DNA from: Trichaptum fuscoviolaceum
Lineage: Eukaryota > Basidiomycota > Agaricomycetes > Hymenochaetales > Trichaptaceae
Assembly (NCBI GenBank): GCA_910574455.1
Contig: CAJSYZ010000009.1
Coordinates: forward strand, 2,063,040-2,127,039
Length of the DNA stretch: 64,000 nucleotides
Reading direction: 5' to 3'
Below are positions 43,866 to 56,636 of this stretch, piece after piece. Within the stretch, counting starts at the first letter, position 1, and each line of letters starts with the position of its first letter. A model generated the notes under the pieces. It made no database searches. It worked only from the letters and a program-made list of their open reading frames with translations, and had not been told where the DNA came from. The translations under genes were made by a program, and so were the position numbers.

Positions 43866-46785
43866 AAACTGGTCGAACACAGGCTCTTTATCGTGGGACG
43901 GCTATGGCACTGGTGCAGGGGTGCAAAATGTAACACCGGAAACCGTTTTTACTCGGGGGTATTCTGTACGTCCGACCTTTTTAGTTTCATTTCTTCTATG
44001 CTAAATTTGTTTTTTGTTACTAGAAAAGAATGCTGGTCGTGCTGTCACGCAACTCTTCAACAGCCCAGGATGCGAATGCAACGAAAGTCGACGAGGAGGA
44101 GGAACTACGGCTGAAGCACCTAGCACTTGTCATCAAGTCTCGGGGCCGCCAGCAGTCTTTTGCTCGCCGGCACAGGTCGCAAGGAAAGTGCAGAAACACT
44201 AGGTGTCCTCAAGTACGTTCAACTGCATCAAGCCCGCGACAAGCACGTGCTTGCTCGTATTGTTGCCTCTGATAACCTCGTCCAGGACGATCAAGTCCCT
44301 CAAGACGAAGTGGGCTCTCCTCGACGTGTGATTACAAGGCGAAACTCAACGGCTTCATCGGCGGCGGCTGAGCTTGAGTCTCTGGAATCGCTCGAATCGG
44401 CACCTCGACCAATCGTACCTACCGACTCTGCCTTCGCACCTGGCTTAGCGACAAACCCCAGCGCCCCACAAACGTCGTTTTCACTAGCACTACCTGCTGC
44501 TGAGGACGCTATCGACAATGCTGGCGAACCCGTCGAACCCCGTCAACATCACGGTCTTCGAAAGGCTCGAGGCTACCCCGGAAAACGCATGATCCCTCAC
44601 GCATTCTAGCAGAGGTGATGAACCTACGCAAGTCCCACCCATCCCCGAGTGTGCGCGAATACAACATGGCCCTCGGCTTGCTCCTCTCGTCTCGTGCTCC
44701 CGGTCAACCGATTACTGTTATGCTGGAGACGTACAATGAGATACTCACTCGTCAGATTACGCCCAACGTTCGAACGTACAAGACAATGATTCTGGCATTG
44801 CGCGAGTGTGACAAGGAGGTCCAACGAGTCATCGGACAGCTCGAATCGCGGCAAAGGCGGCGTGAATTCAATGCCAAGAGAGGCACGTTGGATTTCTCAA
44901 AATTGGAGCAGGTTCAATTGCTTCGTAAGGAAGATAACTGTAAAGGGAATCCGTTCTTGTGCACTTCATGGCTATGTCAACACTGCAGTTCGTATCTGGA
45001 CCCATATCGAAGACATCCCCCATTTCCAACCCGATGCGATGTGCTATCTCCACCTCCTGAGTACCTACGTGTCGACCGGCAACAGAATCAGCACAAGACG
45101 TATTCACGGAGTTCCGTTTGGCCTCGACCGAAGGGCGCGTTCTCGGGACGCTGCAGGAGGCGTCGAGGATCTATCGACGCACATCCTTAGCGACGACTTG
45201 CGCCCCGGACAGGCGCGTGCCGCGCAAATTCTCGTGTGGATAAAGATGGTCGAGGCGTATTTCCTGGCGAAACAGCCCGTGAAGGCTATCGCACTTCTCG
45301 AGGAAATGATGGACACGAAAGCGAGCATTCTGTTCGGCCCGGCCGATGTCCCCCCTCCCTGCACTGCGGTCTATATTGCCTTCATAACTGGGTTTATACG
45401 GAACGATGACATACACTCAGCCCTCGCGTGGTTCGATCGGATGCTAGAGCAGGACACAGTCGCCGCGCACGCCTTGGAGCCTTCGCTGCGCACGCCGCGC
45501 CCCATTCAGGCAGCCTGGAACACGATTCTCGAAGCACTGGCCAAGAAGAAACTGCTAACCGAACTGAACCGCCTATACCGTACTCTGCTGGATGTGGCCA
45601 ATCGCGACGGTTTGCATATCAGCGACTACGACCGGATCGTCGTCTTCGAGCTCAATGTCGAGCATCTCCGCCGCCATCCTGATCTTCCTAAGGACGAGTT
45701 GGACGAGACCGTGTCGTACCTTGACCGGGTGCTCAGCCTGGAATACCGCGCAGGCGCCATCCCGTACTCGCTCGGGCGCAGCCACCACAACTCCTTCATC
45801 GCCTTCCTCGTTGTCTTGGCCCAGCGCGGCCGGTACACGGACGCCTTGCAGCTTCTCGAGAAGTTTGTCCAGTCCGGCGTGCAGTGTCTCGACGACGCGA
45901 AGGCGTCTGGTGAGCTCGATGCGCAGATGATCGTCAGCAGGCAGCGAGGCCTGCAGTCGGCGCTGCACAGCGCGATGGACACAGTCCTGCTTATCAAGGA
46001 CAAGGATGGGAATTACCTCGCTCATGCACTGGATTTCGTCACTCGCCTCGGCTCAGTCATGACTAGATTGGAATTGCTTCCTGACATTCGCGCATGCGCG
46101 TCGATCTTGCAGGCTTACAGCGCAGCTTCGCCAAAGGAGAAGTCCGGTCTATCCACCCAGCGATGGTCCTTCTTGTCCAATGTAGTGGCCGCATACGTCG
46201 AGTTGCAGACCAGAGGCGACATCGAAAGGATGAGAATCGGTATAGCGAAAGATCTCAGCGTCAAGGATCTCACAGACGTCTTCACCGACATTGGGAAAGC
46301 GGGTGTACAACCCAAGACACTGGGCGAAGACGTCTCGCGCAGGCTCATTGCGTCAGTACTGCTGAAGTATGGAAAGAGTGGCGCGCGCGAGATCGTCGCA
46401 AAGGCTGGTTCGAAATGAAATGCCTTTTTGAACAGCAACAGCTGAAATCGCTTCTGAGGTGGAACTTGAGGCTGCAGAGCAGCGGCCCGCCAAGCTCGAT
46501 CAATTCTTCAGCTGCAATGTTGACGAGTATTATCCCATAAATCCGAAGGTGACGCCCAAGATCGCATGGATCTGCTATGAAGCTGGTGCCGCCAACGACA
46601 CTTTCGCCAGGCCTGACATGATTGGCCGACTAATAGCTACCTTCGGGCGCCTGAACGACACGGAGAAGGTGAACAGGCTGTACCGGGACGGACAGCGCGT
46701 GCTGAAGGCGCTCGAGAGCAACAAAGAGAAGCAGTCCATAGGCTGGTATTTGATCGAGGTTGCCATGATAACCGCTGTACAGTAG
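43866..46785 (+). pseudogene. Truncated, frameshifted pentatricopeptide-repeat (PPR) protein
   Basis: PPR proteins bind RNA, usually in mitochondria. The first part (TPETVFTRGYS), with a good intron (about 43966-44024), looks like the N-terminal region of a mitochondrial protein. Frame breaks occur near 44150, 44585 and 44940. From about 44940 to 46418 the frame is open for some 490 codons with helical-repeat sequence (ILVWIKMVEAYFLAKQPVKA, AVYIAFITGFIRNDDIHSAL, LLEKFVQSGVQ). A short intron near 46409-46441 joins a last piece (NDTFARPDMIGRLIATFGRL) that stops at 46783-46785, apparently before the end of the family. The long open part could mean recent decay or sequencing errors at the breaks. 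Confidence 0.65.
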
Positions 46786-47968
46786 CTTATAAGAAAATAG
46801 AACTCCTTCTGATGACAATGTTAAGACAATTGTGTGAAAATGTAGCTCATATAGCCTTCATACAAACAACTATCTGACTGGTACATGAATACAGTAGATT
46901 TTAAGACTCTTATAGTTGATTCTAGCTGTTTGTAATAACTATAACAGTCTGGCAGCTTCACTATAATCTAATTACCAGAAAGCTGTCAGTACGACGGAGG
47001 CCTTGTCGGATGGCAGCATGATGATATCAGATGATATGCTGCCGTCTGCATGGCAGCTCCCTGATATTGCTAAATCGGTACGACAGCCGATTATATACGC
47101 CGGAATTGTCCGAAATCGGCTACCATTTGGGAGCCTTTTTCCCGATGCATAAGGTTGCATCTAGAGAGTCCCTGATGTTCGTACTTGATACATATAACGC
47201 CGCAAACTTCCATCCGGGGGGATGCTGTTTCGAGTTCGCATTCCCATCTTCCGATACTTTGGGAGTGCGGAGGACACGGGGAACAGTCAGTCAGGTACAT
47301 ACCTTAATCAAGATCTCCCTCATTATGTACTGAACTACGCAGCTCCAGAACCACGGAGAACCCTTGGTATGGATGCACCGTGGCCGCGCAGTGCCAGAGG
47401 CGCCCTATAGAAGACGACGAATGAGGCGAGGAATGCCAAATCCACTGTCTGAGATGAAGAAAGAGTATACGGAGAGATAGAGTTCGTCAGCATAAGGAAG
47501 ATGGAACCATTCCAATGTTCGAGGCGCTCACTAAATTAAAAGCCCATACATGCGATATAAGGCAGGGCTGATGTGCAAGATCCCGGTCGATCACTGGCAG
47601 GCTGAGAAATGCGACGATCTCTGAGGAAATAGAACATCAGCAGGATAGGGCGAGATCAGGATGATGGCGAGGAGACATAGTAATGATGTCAGACACGGAA
47701 TAAAGCCGCAAGAAGTAGATAGTTTCATGCGACCAAATAAATGCCTTCAAAATATTAATAACTCCTCTACCTGTGAACGAAAGCAGGGAGCAGTTGTCGG
47801 GGTATTGTCGCCCTTGCCTGATGTGACGCCATTCAGATGGTAGAGATGGATATATAAAACAGGATAATCGAAACGAACAGGGGCCAACATAATACACTTG
47901 CAGTACAAAGGAAAGTACAGAAAGGAGGAAAAGTAGGAGCACAACAGTAGTGACAACAGAAATAATTA
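46786..47968. other. AT-rich intergenic region
   Basis: About 1.2 kb with no gene. A small hairpin, GGCAGCAT...ATGCTGCC, lies near 47013-47045. Confidence 0.4.
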
Positions 47969-48895
47969 TTACCAGCCCTACAATAAGTATCATCGTCAGT
48001 TATAGTTTCGTGAACCATAAAGGAAATGAAACTCACGAGACCAGCAAATAGACGTATATCGGCGTGAGTCTCATACTGGTCGAGCTGGGCGTTGTTGACC
48101 TTCACGACGTCGAACTGTTTCGTCTCTTCATTCCAGTGGAATATTCGCTTAATCCCCGCCCACTTACACCACTCCAAACACCTCCAGCACGGTTTCGCAT
48201 TTCCCAAGCCATTCTTCGTAATCCTCGCCACATAAATGTCCGCTCCATTCATTCGTGCGTCTCTCCTGCGGGAATGCCAACCTCTGGAACCACCGCCGCC
48301 CTCCGTGATGACAGGCATAACCTCAGCAAGCGGAGATTGCGGAGCCGGACTGTCCCTGCCAGAGGTCTCGCTTCCGCTCGCTTCTCCACTGCTGCTGCTG
48401 TCGCTCGATGGTGAGCGCTTCTGAGAACGAGAGATCGAGCCGTGCCTCGTATTCTTGCTCTTCTTCAACTTCTGAGAACGTTTGTTGCATCCAGGCCCCT
48501 GAAAGACACCTCTCAGAGGCGATGCACCCTTTGGGGATCGTCGATTGTACATTTGCTGCTGCTCGACCGGGACGTTGTGGACCTTTTGGAGGTTTTGGTG
48601 TTCGGCATGTCTCGCCACGCTTTGGAACCCGCCGTTCAACCCCTTGAACTTGCTTCTTGAAAGACGGAGACATGCCAGTTAGGCTGAAGATAGCATGCAT
48701 TTCCGCATGCATAGATACCGGCTTTCGGTGCCCATGAGTATGTACTTCCGCTCCATCGTAATGCGGTCGATGATGATTATAGCCCGATGATATGACCTTT
48801 CCGCCCTTCACCATTACGGCACCTAGCTTAAAGCACATCGGTGACTTCGACGCCGCCTGCGCACATTCCGAAAGATAGAACTGTGACTTGTTCAT
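47969..48895 (-). CDS. Cytidine/deoxycytidylate deaminase-like protein, possibly frameshifted
   Basis: The zinc-dependent deaminase fold is recognisable: the N-terminal part MNKSQFYLSECAQAASKSPM, then VSMHAEMHAIFSLTG with the HAE zinc/proton-shuttle motif, and much later KPCWRCLEWCKWAGIKRIFH with the PCxxC zinc motif. Between them is a Ser/Arg-rich insertion of about 150 residues. The two motif regions are in different frames that overlap over 48323-48639. No convincing intron joins them, so either a small intron was missed or there is a frameshift. A likely intron (47978-48036) leads to a two-codon last exon ending in TAA at 47969-47971. The substrate (free nucleotide or RNA) is unknown. Confidence 0.6.
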
Positions 48896-49414
48896 CGTTT
48901 GGCAGTTGTATCGATATAAGACTTCCGATGAATATAGGAGCTTATGATGAGCCTGGATATCGTCATTAAGAGCATTAGTATAATGCTAAGACTGCAGATC
49001 AAATCAAACATACTTTTTATCTAAATGTGGGCTTTCGATATCTAGCTCGTGGGTGGAAAGGCGAGTCGGCAAAGTGTTTCTTGACAGAGTCACAACACGA
49101 GGTACCGCAAGGAGTTTTCACCAGATTTGTCCTTGTTTATCTATCTCTATAAATAGACACGATAAGGCTCAAGTTGGCCAAAATCAATTGAATCGACATT
49201 TGCTGTATAGGCGTACATAGCGCTTTCGAGTCTTGCTTGCGAAAAACGTCTCTTGTCAATCCACTACGACAGCAGAGTACATACGACTAGGAACCACTTT
49301 TACTCTACCTTGCGCTCTAAAGCGTGTCTTCAGAATCACGATACCATTGACTGAGGTCATTCAAGAGGCGAGAGTGTGCAACCAGTCCTCGCAGTTTGGA
49401 TTCTTTAACTCGTC
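48896..49414. promoter_or_regulatory. Divergent promoter region, deaminase (minus) and Mpp6-like gene (plus)
   Basis: A 519-base region. A short plus-strand open frame at 49233-49442 overlaps the Mpp6-like start and is probably leader sequence. Confidence 0.4.
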
Positions 49415-50452
49415 ATGCAAAGCTCGGCGGGGAAATCGTTAAGCAATGGGACTATGAGTCTTCGTTTCATGCAAAACGCTCTGCGTTCCAAGCAGCAGAC
49501 CGCAGTGGACTTAGAAAGAGCGAAAGTGAAGGACGATGCAGAATGGGAAGTTTCGAAGGAGGTCCGTGAAGCATGGGGTTTATCTGGTTCTGGGAGGCAA
49601 AGAGAGTGAGTCGTCATATTTGCACCCAAGATTCGACACTCATAGAAATCACAGCCCATCCGTTTCCTGTGAATCATCGTATTTGCCATTCATGTTTTCT
49701 TCTGACCATGAAACAAATGCATCATCCTCGGAAGATGAGAGTACACAAGTCTCCATGTCCGTAAAGCCCAGTGGACGACGGACATTTGATGATGGAAGAG
49801 AAGTGATCGTGAGTTATTTTTTTGAGAAAAGTTGTTCTAGTAACAGGTATTGTCGTCTTTACATCTATGCACCTAGACGTCCCCAGCTACCGTGGATGAG
49901 GGAAAAACATTTGCTGAAGTACCCATATCTCCCAAACCCATACCACCCAAACAAGAACCAGAACAGCTTGCTCCCACAGGTGGCAAAGGATCTCGTGTTG
50001 GAAGACCTGGTCTCCTCGCCTCAGGAAAAGGTGAAAGAAACCTACGCAAGGACCTTTTATTTCAAAAGGATCCTAGCTCAAGGAAGCCCTCGAACGTTAA
50101 CAACATGGCGAAAGGTGCCCCAGTCCTTCAGATGATCTCTGAACAAACGACAAGAACTGTAGGCGTGGACTTGCGTGCATCACGTCAGCCAAATTTCGAT
50201 TCTGAAAAGCCGAGTGGTAGTTCCTCGAAGGGCCCTCTCAGCTTTCTTCGTCCAGTCGGGGTTGACAATCCTGTTGCTGGTGGCTCCAGGCCGGTGAAAC
50301 GAAGTCGTGGCAATTCTGTGTCAGAGGATCCCAACCGTGCCACACCAAAAGCTGATGCTGATGGCTTAGGTGACGACGAACAAAAAGAGGAGAGAAGGAA
50401 GAAGAAGAAGAAACAGAAGAAGAGAACACTCTCTGATGACACGGTCCAGTAG
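49415..50452 (+). CDS. Mpp6-like RNA exosome cofactor (M-phase phosphoprotein 6 family)
   Basis: Mpp6 is a small basic protein that docks Mtr4 to the nuclear exosome. Exons: 49415-49605, 49655-49808 and 49877-50452, about 307 residues. The N-terminus has KSLSNGTMSLRFMQNALRSK, matching the conserved LS...RFMQR signature, followed by a Lys/Glu helix and DAEWEVS. A later PSGRRTFDDGREVI recalls the second conserved patch (GRMSFxGFNPE). The rest is Lys/Ser-rich and disordered, ending in a very basic tail (EERRKKKKKQKKRTLSDD) suited to nuclear and RNA binding. The family call rests on short motifs, so it is tentative; the gene itself is well supported by splice continuity. Confidence 0.6.
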
Positions 50453-53400
50453 GATGGCTCAATCTTCTAGTGCTCCCATCTCGGACAACCCTTGATGCGC
50501 AAGGCTGGAAGAGAGACCATCTAAACGGATCTCAGTCACAAGAGCCAACGTGTTACTAGAAAACTTCTGTTACTCGGCCGATACTTAAGCTGAAGCTTCA
50601 CCTTTCATGTCTCGCTCCTGCTCCAGACTACTTCACGACTGAATCTCCGTCGAGGGCACGACTATCGTATTGCAGTATCGAGTGTATGGTTACCATGGCT
50701 TGTATATGTATAACGCAGTAATTTCTCATTGCTCATCATGAACGCTCTACTTTCCAAAAGATCAAATCGTTCGATTTCACTGGATTTGGACGGAGCGCAC
50801 CTTCGTGTCAGGGTCTTCGCATCGCAAATCATCTTATAGGGCATTAGTTGATCGCCGAATTAAATCCTCAAAAATCGACTAAAGGAGCTGAGTCTTAGTT
50901 ATCTTCTTCATATACTTACATATCATAACATCCAGAGAATAACCTGGGGACTCTTCCCTCTATCACGGGCTACGTGTCGTTGCAAGGGATACAAATTAAC
51001 ATTTATTAAACAGGGAAGCAGGCTCTAGGGAAGTCCTAGAGCAAGACCCGGACCGAGATCAATCACAACATTTGCTTGAAATGGACATCACGAGCTAACG
51101 AGCCCCACCCACCAGGGTAGTCAGTCACCGTCGGTTCTCTCGGCTTATCGGGCGTATGATCATGTTCAACTCGTCGGACGGCACTTCCTTCTCTTATTTT
51201 CAATGAGCTGACAGTAACAGTGGGACGCGATCGGCGGCAGCTCTCGTATTCACTGAAGGCTGGGATAGAATTGTGACGTGGATACGAAACTCCTGACTAC
51301 ATGATCTCGAGTACTAGTAAACTGAAGAATACTGCTTTGCGGTGATGGTGATTATCCCGCGGCCTCATATATGAATGTTTCGTAACTGGCTAAGCCGATG
51401 CTAGGCCTCCTGTTTCTATCAGCCAATCCACAATCTCTCTGCAAAGATACAACCGACGGGAAAAGTCAATTGGTATCTACTCTCGGAGTTTTCGTCGTTC
51501 CATGGAGCCAGTCCTGATCATTAAATCGCCGCTGTCGTAATTCTTTCTCAGCAGAGTCCTCAAGTCGCCCACAAGATTGGAGATGCACAGCCGTACGTAT
51601 AAGCGTGTACGTTGCTCCTTCGAAGGATATATGTATTTACCCATTATATCCGAAGGACCTCCTGTAAGAAACGTTCCGTATAATCTTACGATAACCCGAA
51701 AGAAGGTTCAAGTCTGTGGTGGCCATACCATGTTTTCTCAGATATGAATGAGAAATCCCGGGATCCATACGACAAGTCGACTTGCCATAGCGCATTCAAA
51801 TCGCCAGAAGACCGATACGATTAACGACTCAGAACACTCGTGGCTTACGAACTTCAAGGATAAATCTGGTTCTTAGAGTTTTCTTCTTTGATTTCGATTA
51901 GAACATGCCGAGTAGCTCAATCATGGATTCAAGCTTGTCGCTGTCAAAATAGTGGATAAACACCATGCCGACGCAGAGATAAGATGATGTCTGCCGTACT
52001 CCCTCTAGTTCGACAGTATGCTTGCGTGTGATTGCCCAAGGGGTATTTGGCACTATATCATCTTAAACGTTAAGCAATACGGCATGGCTAAAACCCTACT
52101 GAATGTCGGCTTATAGAAGTTCTCACTGACTCATGGCGTTGCTACGAAATGCGATATCACGTCAGGCACTGTCTGTTAAGTATAACAGGTGCCAGTGCGC
52201 ATTCCTAGCCGTCCGTGTCTGGCGATTCAACTAATTATTTGCAACTACCTGTGGATGAGTGGTGGTTTGCAGAAGAATAAACGGGCTGGAAGCAAGACTT
52301 CTTTTTATTCTGCGGTAAAGAGCGGTAAAGAGCAAAATTCCGTAACATCCGAATTGTATGCTACATCGCCCACAAAGCGCTAAGATATCCTTTTCTTCAC
52401 AGGAAGTCAACGTGTCGGACCGGGGCGAACGTTCGTCAACGACCACATGAACATTGACATCGCTAATGTCGAGGTTCCAGCAATGCCTGGAGAGTATACA
52501 AACCACTGGCATATCGAGGAGCTTGTTCAAGCACATGTAAGGCACCACACTTAGATGAAACATAGATATGCTTACGAGACGATGCACCTTCGGTTTAGCG
52601 CATACTAGTCGATATCCAGTGCATCATAGAATGGAGCCATGGCCTTGGTTTTGGTCATAAATGTAGCTCAAGAGGAGCAGATATGATATACCACCAATTA
52701 ATAGACCACTGGCATATAATAAATTGATCAGCCTGAGAGCATATTCAATTTCTAGCCTCGCCGGATATAGCAGTGACTTACACAGTACAGCAGAATAAGT
52801 GATTCTAGATCTGGCGAAGATCCTCTGCAGTGCTCTGTCAAGAGAATACACGTTTAGCGCATTCCCAGGTACGAGTAGTAAGTGAGGGCTTCAATATGCA
52901 TTACCTTAAGTGTCCATTACAAAAATCGTTTTCAGGTGAAATATATAATGAATTTGGGGAAACCTTGATTGTGCGTGACTCGTTGCCTCAGGCTGCACAA
53001 TGAAGTTTGAATTTGAATGTTGAGAAAATTATCATATGATCTGAATTGACGAACACTTCTGGGGCAAGCTTAGCATGCTTGACGACTATCTAGGCGCCGC
53101 CAATCTTCCGGCGATGACACTATTGAGCTTCCACACGGCTTGTCAGTGGGAGTAAATTTGATGCTGTAGAGAAAACGAATACACACTGCATGAACTTCAT
53201 CAAGGCCATAACATCATCTGTCAGGCGTCCTCTGTCCATAGGTGGCGCCTTATCCAATTCCGATATGATAGCGAAGGCAGATCGGCTCTATCGGTTTGGG
53301 CGAGTCGTAAGGTCCTTGGACTTGTGATCGAATGATACTATTAGAGCATATGGGATTATGGAATAGAATCAGTTTAGAATTATCCACGGACCATGATGGA

Positions 53401-56376
53401 CCTAGTGCAATCATGTTATCGGTGAGTTGCCTCATCAAACCCGTCTCAGAAGTACTTGAGTTAGGATCATCCATAGCCCGCACTAGTAACCGAAACCGTC
53501 TTTGACAGCTCCACCAGGTCAAAGAGTTCACGACCTGAGGAAGCACCGCGCAACAGCAGTTGCTACAATTAGTGAGCGCTGGTAGTCTGGGACTCATAAC
53601 TGATGGAATCCGTTTCTGTTAAACTCAAACAAGGTAAACAATGTTGACAAGCATCTGCATATCCATAAAACGAATAGCCGATTAGCCTTGTGACATAGCC
53701 CTTTAGAACAAAAAAGTCACTGACTCGTATAGCACGCAGAATTACGATGCTTTGTTGGGCGCCTCCACGATAGGATTCAAAGGTGAAAAGAGAGTGAAGC
53801 ATGTAGATCGAGATTCCCCCCATCCTACAGCATTCTAGGTCGCTGTCCTCACAAGAGCGTGAAGAGAATGATCTTCATTTGCGCTCTATTTGACGACACG
53901 CAGGTTTGGCCGGTCGAGTGAACATTTAGGGGGATCAGGTAATACGGAACCCTGGATGTGGATATGAGAGGCAACGTTTGGGACATAACCGCGCGGCAGT
54001 GCATGGGTTAGGTACACTAGCAGTCCAGAATTATCCGGGGCTGATTGCTGAGCTTGAACTACCAAGATAAACAACCGGACTATTGATCGTCTCGTCCCAA
54101 GACGATAACCATAGAATAGGGACTTGCTACTTATGATAGGCTATGACACCACCGGCTGTGAGTGAGAGCTAGATGGCACAGTTTTGATCCGATTGGAGGA
54201 TTGTTAGAGGCCCTTGATATAGGATGTAAATGTGCATTTCATGTATTGTGCATCTAGGCTTGTGCCCTGCTAGTGATTACTTGTTAAAGATGATGGTGAA
54301 TCCTACTAACTGATGCGGAATTAGTTCCTAATCCTACCATAGAGGTTTCGTTCTTGGAAAAGAAGGACTCACCCGTGCACGTTGATACGAGAGACAGTGC
54401 AACGTATATTGCGAAAGAGAAAAGACTTCAGCAACACTGGCAAGCGAGAAGTTGCAGTCACGGTACCACTGGCAGATAGGATGAGTCATGTTATGTTCTC
54501 ATTGATTCTCCGCGTGAAACAACTAGTTGAAGGTAACACGCTTCGGTGATGTGTGCAGTATTGTAGGAACACAAAGATCAACTTTTAAAATCTAAAGCGC
54601 TATTATGCACACACAACTTTTTCTTGCTTTCTGCCAGTGCGGCACTTATTAGCCTTCTCCGGACGTTCCTCATCCGAAGCCCGGGTATACATTACAACTC
54701 CCGAGCAATTCGGCTCCTGCCCAACTCGGAGTAGTACTTGGATAGCCGAAATAGGCCCGGACGACCGAAGACCAGAATATGAGCCGACTTCCGGGGTTCG
54801 ACACCGAGGCTTGCATGGTAAGTAAAGGATCGGGCACGATGAGTCGTGGGTCCGTCCGATCAATGAGACGGGGGAAATGGTACAGAATTGTGCAGGCCCA
54901 CGAGGACTAGCATAACGGGTACGTATAGTAGCGTGTCCTCACCCGTCCATCTACTATAGAAGTGTACCCACGCTATGCATTTTCGGGTTCACCGCGAGAA
55001 GCGGGAGAGCGGAAGGCGGATTTCAATGGAAATTCGTCGACCGCCACCGCGAGTGAAATTCGGATGCAATAGAATAACTCGGAAATGCAGCTTGAAATGA
55101 CGAGAGAGTCATTATATCTATAGAGATCTCAGTTCTTACTGACAAAAGCATGTATTTATCTCTTTGTCTGCTTTGCCCTTTGCTCCCTGGGAATGGGAAT
55201 GAAATGGGAACAAGAAAGATCCCAGAAACAAAGCATTCATACCGACGGACGTTTTGTTCGATTCCGGGTATTTCATGAAATGCAAAGACAGAAACTCGGC
55301 GAACGAGATCTAGATGTGTATCAGATCTCAATCGGACACTGTCAGATTCGTATCTCGATGATAAACATGTGCCAGTGGGCCTGAGTGCTCACATCAGTTC
55401 CATCCGGATTGAAAGATCATCTGGATCGAGATCATCGGTCCACACTCACAGTTGATCATGCTGTGCTCCTCCGAGGCTCGTGCCTGTTAACATTTAGTGT
55501 TGCCTCTCTCAATTCAATAGTTTCAAGCACTCGCTGAAGCAGCTTTGTCTAACTCACCACGAAGATTTCCGCTCATGATTTTGCAAATTGTATCAGATGT
55601 TGATATGCGACTTTGCAACCGACCGTTGGCACGCTGATGCCGTACCGCCGCCGCGCCCTTACATTACTGTATGATGTGGGGAACCAGTCCATTTAATCCC
55701 ATTTTATCACGGCAGGGACTGTTGATCATATCATCCAGCAGCCGCTGAATTATGATCTTATGGTCTCTACAGAAATTAGTACGACTCGGAAGCGTATCGG
55801 TATGCTTCCTCCATGATTCGTTTGAGAAGCTAGCCAAGTATATAAGTACACAAAAGTAATTGATCGACGGAGCTGCGAAACCGTCGGAAGCATTCGGATC
55901 TGGCTCAGCTTATGCATAGCTGGATTTACATACGTTCGTGTTGCATCGCAACCACGCAAAAGCGCAGCAGATATGTACCGCATATCTAGATTTATCGCAA
56001 CCTTTGAGACGGACGGGCTTCATCCACATGGTCAACAACCCACCAAAGTTACATACATACATGCGAACTTGAACCTATCATAGCAACGTATGAGCTCTCT
56101 CGCTGCCATGGAAAAGTATCGTATTTGCATGGATTTAGGTAGCCGAGTCCAAGCTCGTGGCTGTGGCTCGCACACCTGAATTTGAATAAATAAAAAATGT
56201 TTGAAAATCCCGAGCCAAATCCGGTCGCGAGGTTGTCGAGTAAACGCAGATCTTAGATCTCTTGAAGATGATCTTCTGACCCCGCCAGCGCACAGGGCGC
56301 TCGGCACTGGCAGGCGACTGAGCACGCGCCGGAAACCTGAAGAAAAAGGAAAAGGGAAACGCGAGGCCAGGTGCGT
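50453..56376. other. Long gene-poor region, possible degenerate membrane-protein remains
   Basis: Almost 6 kb without a supportable gene. On the minus strand near 53250-53830 and 52624-52851, short frames hold hydrophobic stretches and a segment STSETGLMRQLTDNMIALG. That pattern resembles the membrane proteins (DUF6534-like) abundant in agaricomycetes, but with many breaks; this is a weak recall. No RNA gene or intact mobile element was found. An imperfect palindrome (CCTTCGAAGGATATA...TATATCCGAAGG) lies near 51615-51660. Confidence 0.4.
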
Positions 56377-56385
56377 GGTCGAGGG
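56377..56385. repeat. Target-site duplication (left copy) of the RecQ-DUF6589 element
   Basis: GGTCGAGGG directly before the element. The same nine bases follow it at 62300-62308. Confidence 0.85.
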
Positions 56386-56636
56386 CATCCTCCTTCCCAG
56401 GGTCCCTATGACCTCCACGCCACATGTAATTACTATATTAAGAAATGAACAAACAACCCAAACTTTGAAACTTGGAATTTTAACGAGGTCATAGGGACCC
56501 TGGCAGAAATGTATTCGTAAGCAGCGTCGGTCACCGCAGGGGATCCGCGTGATGGCGCGCGGCGTGAGAAAACCTTAAAAAAATATATTTGGTAACTGTA
56601 CATACGGCACGTACGTTAACGTCGACCAGCTTCGAT
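56386..56636 (+). repeat. Left terminal inverted repeat (251 bp)
   Basis: Runs from CATCCTCC to CTTCGAT. It contains an internal pair of 18-base inverted repeats, CAGGGTCCCTATGACCTC at 56398-56415 and its complement at 56485-56502. It has a TATA-like run (TTAAAAAAATATATTT, about 56575-56590), 45-60 bases before the helicase ATG, and ends within that ATG. Confidence 0.92.
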
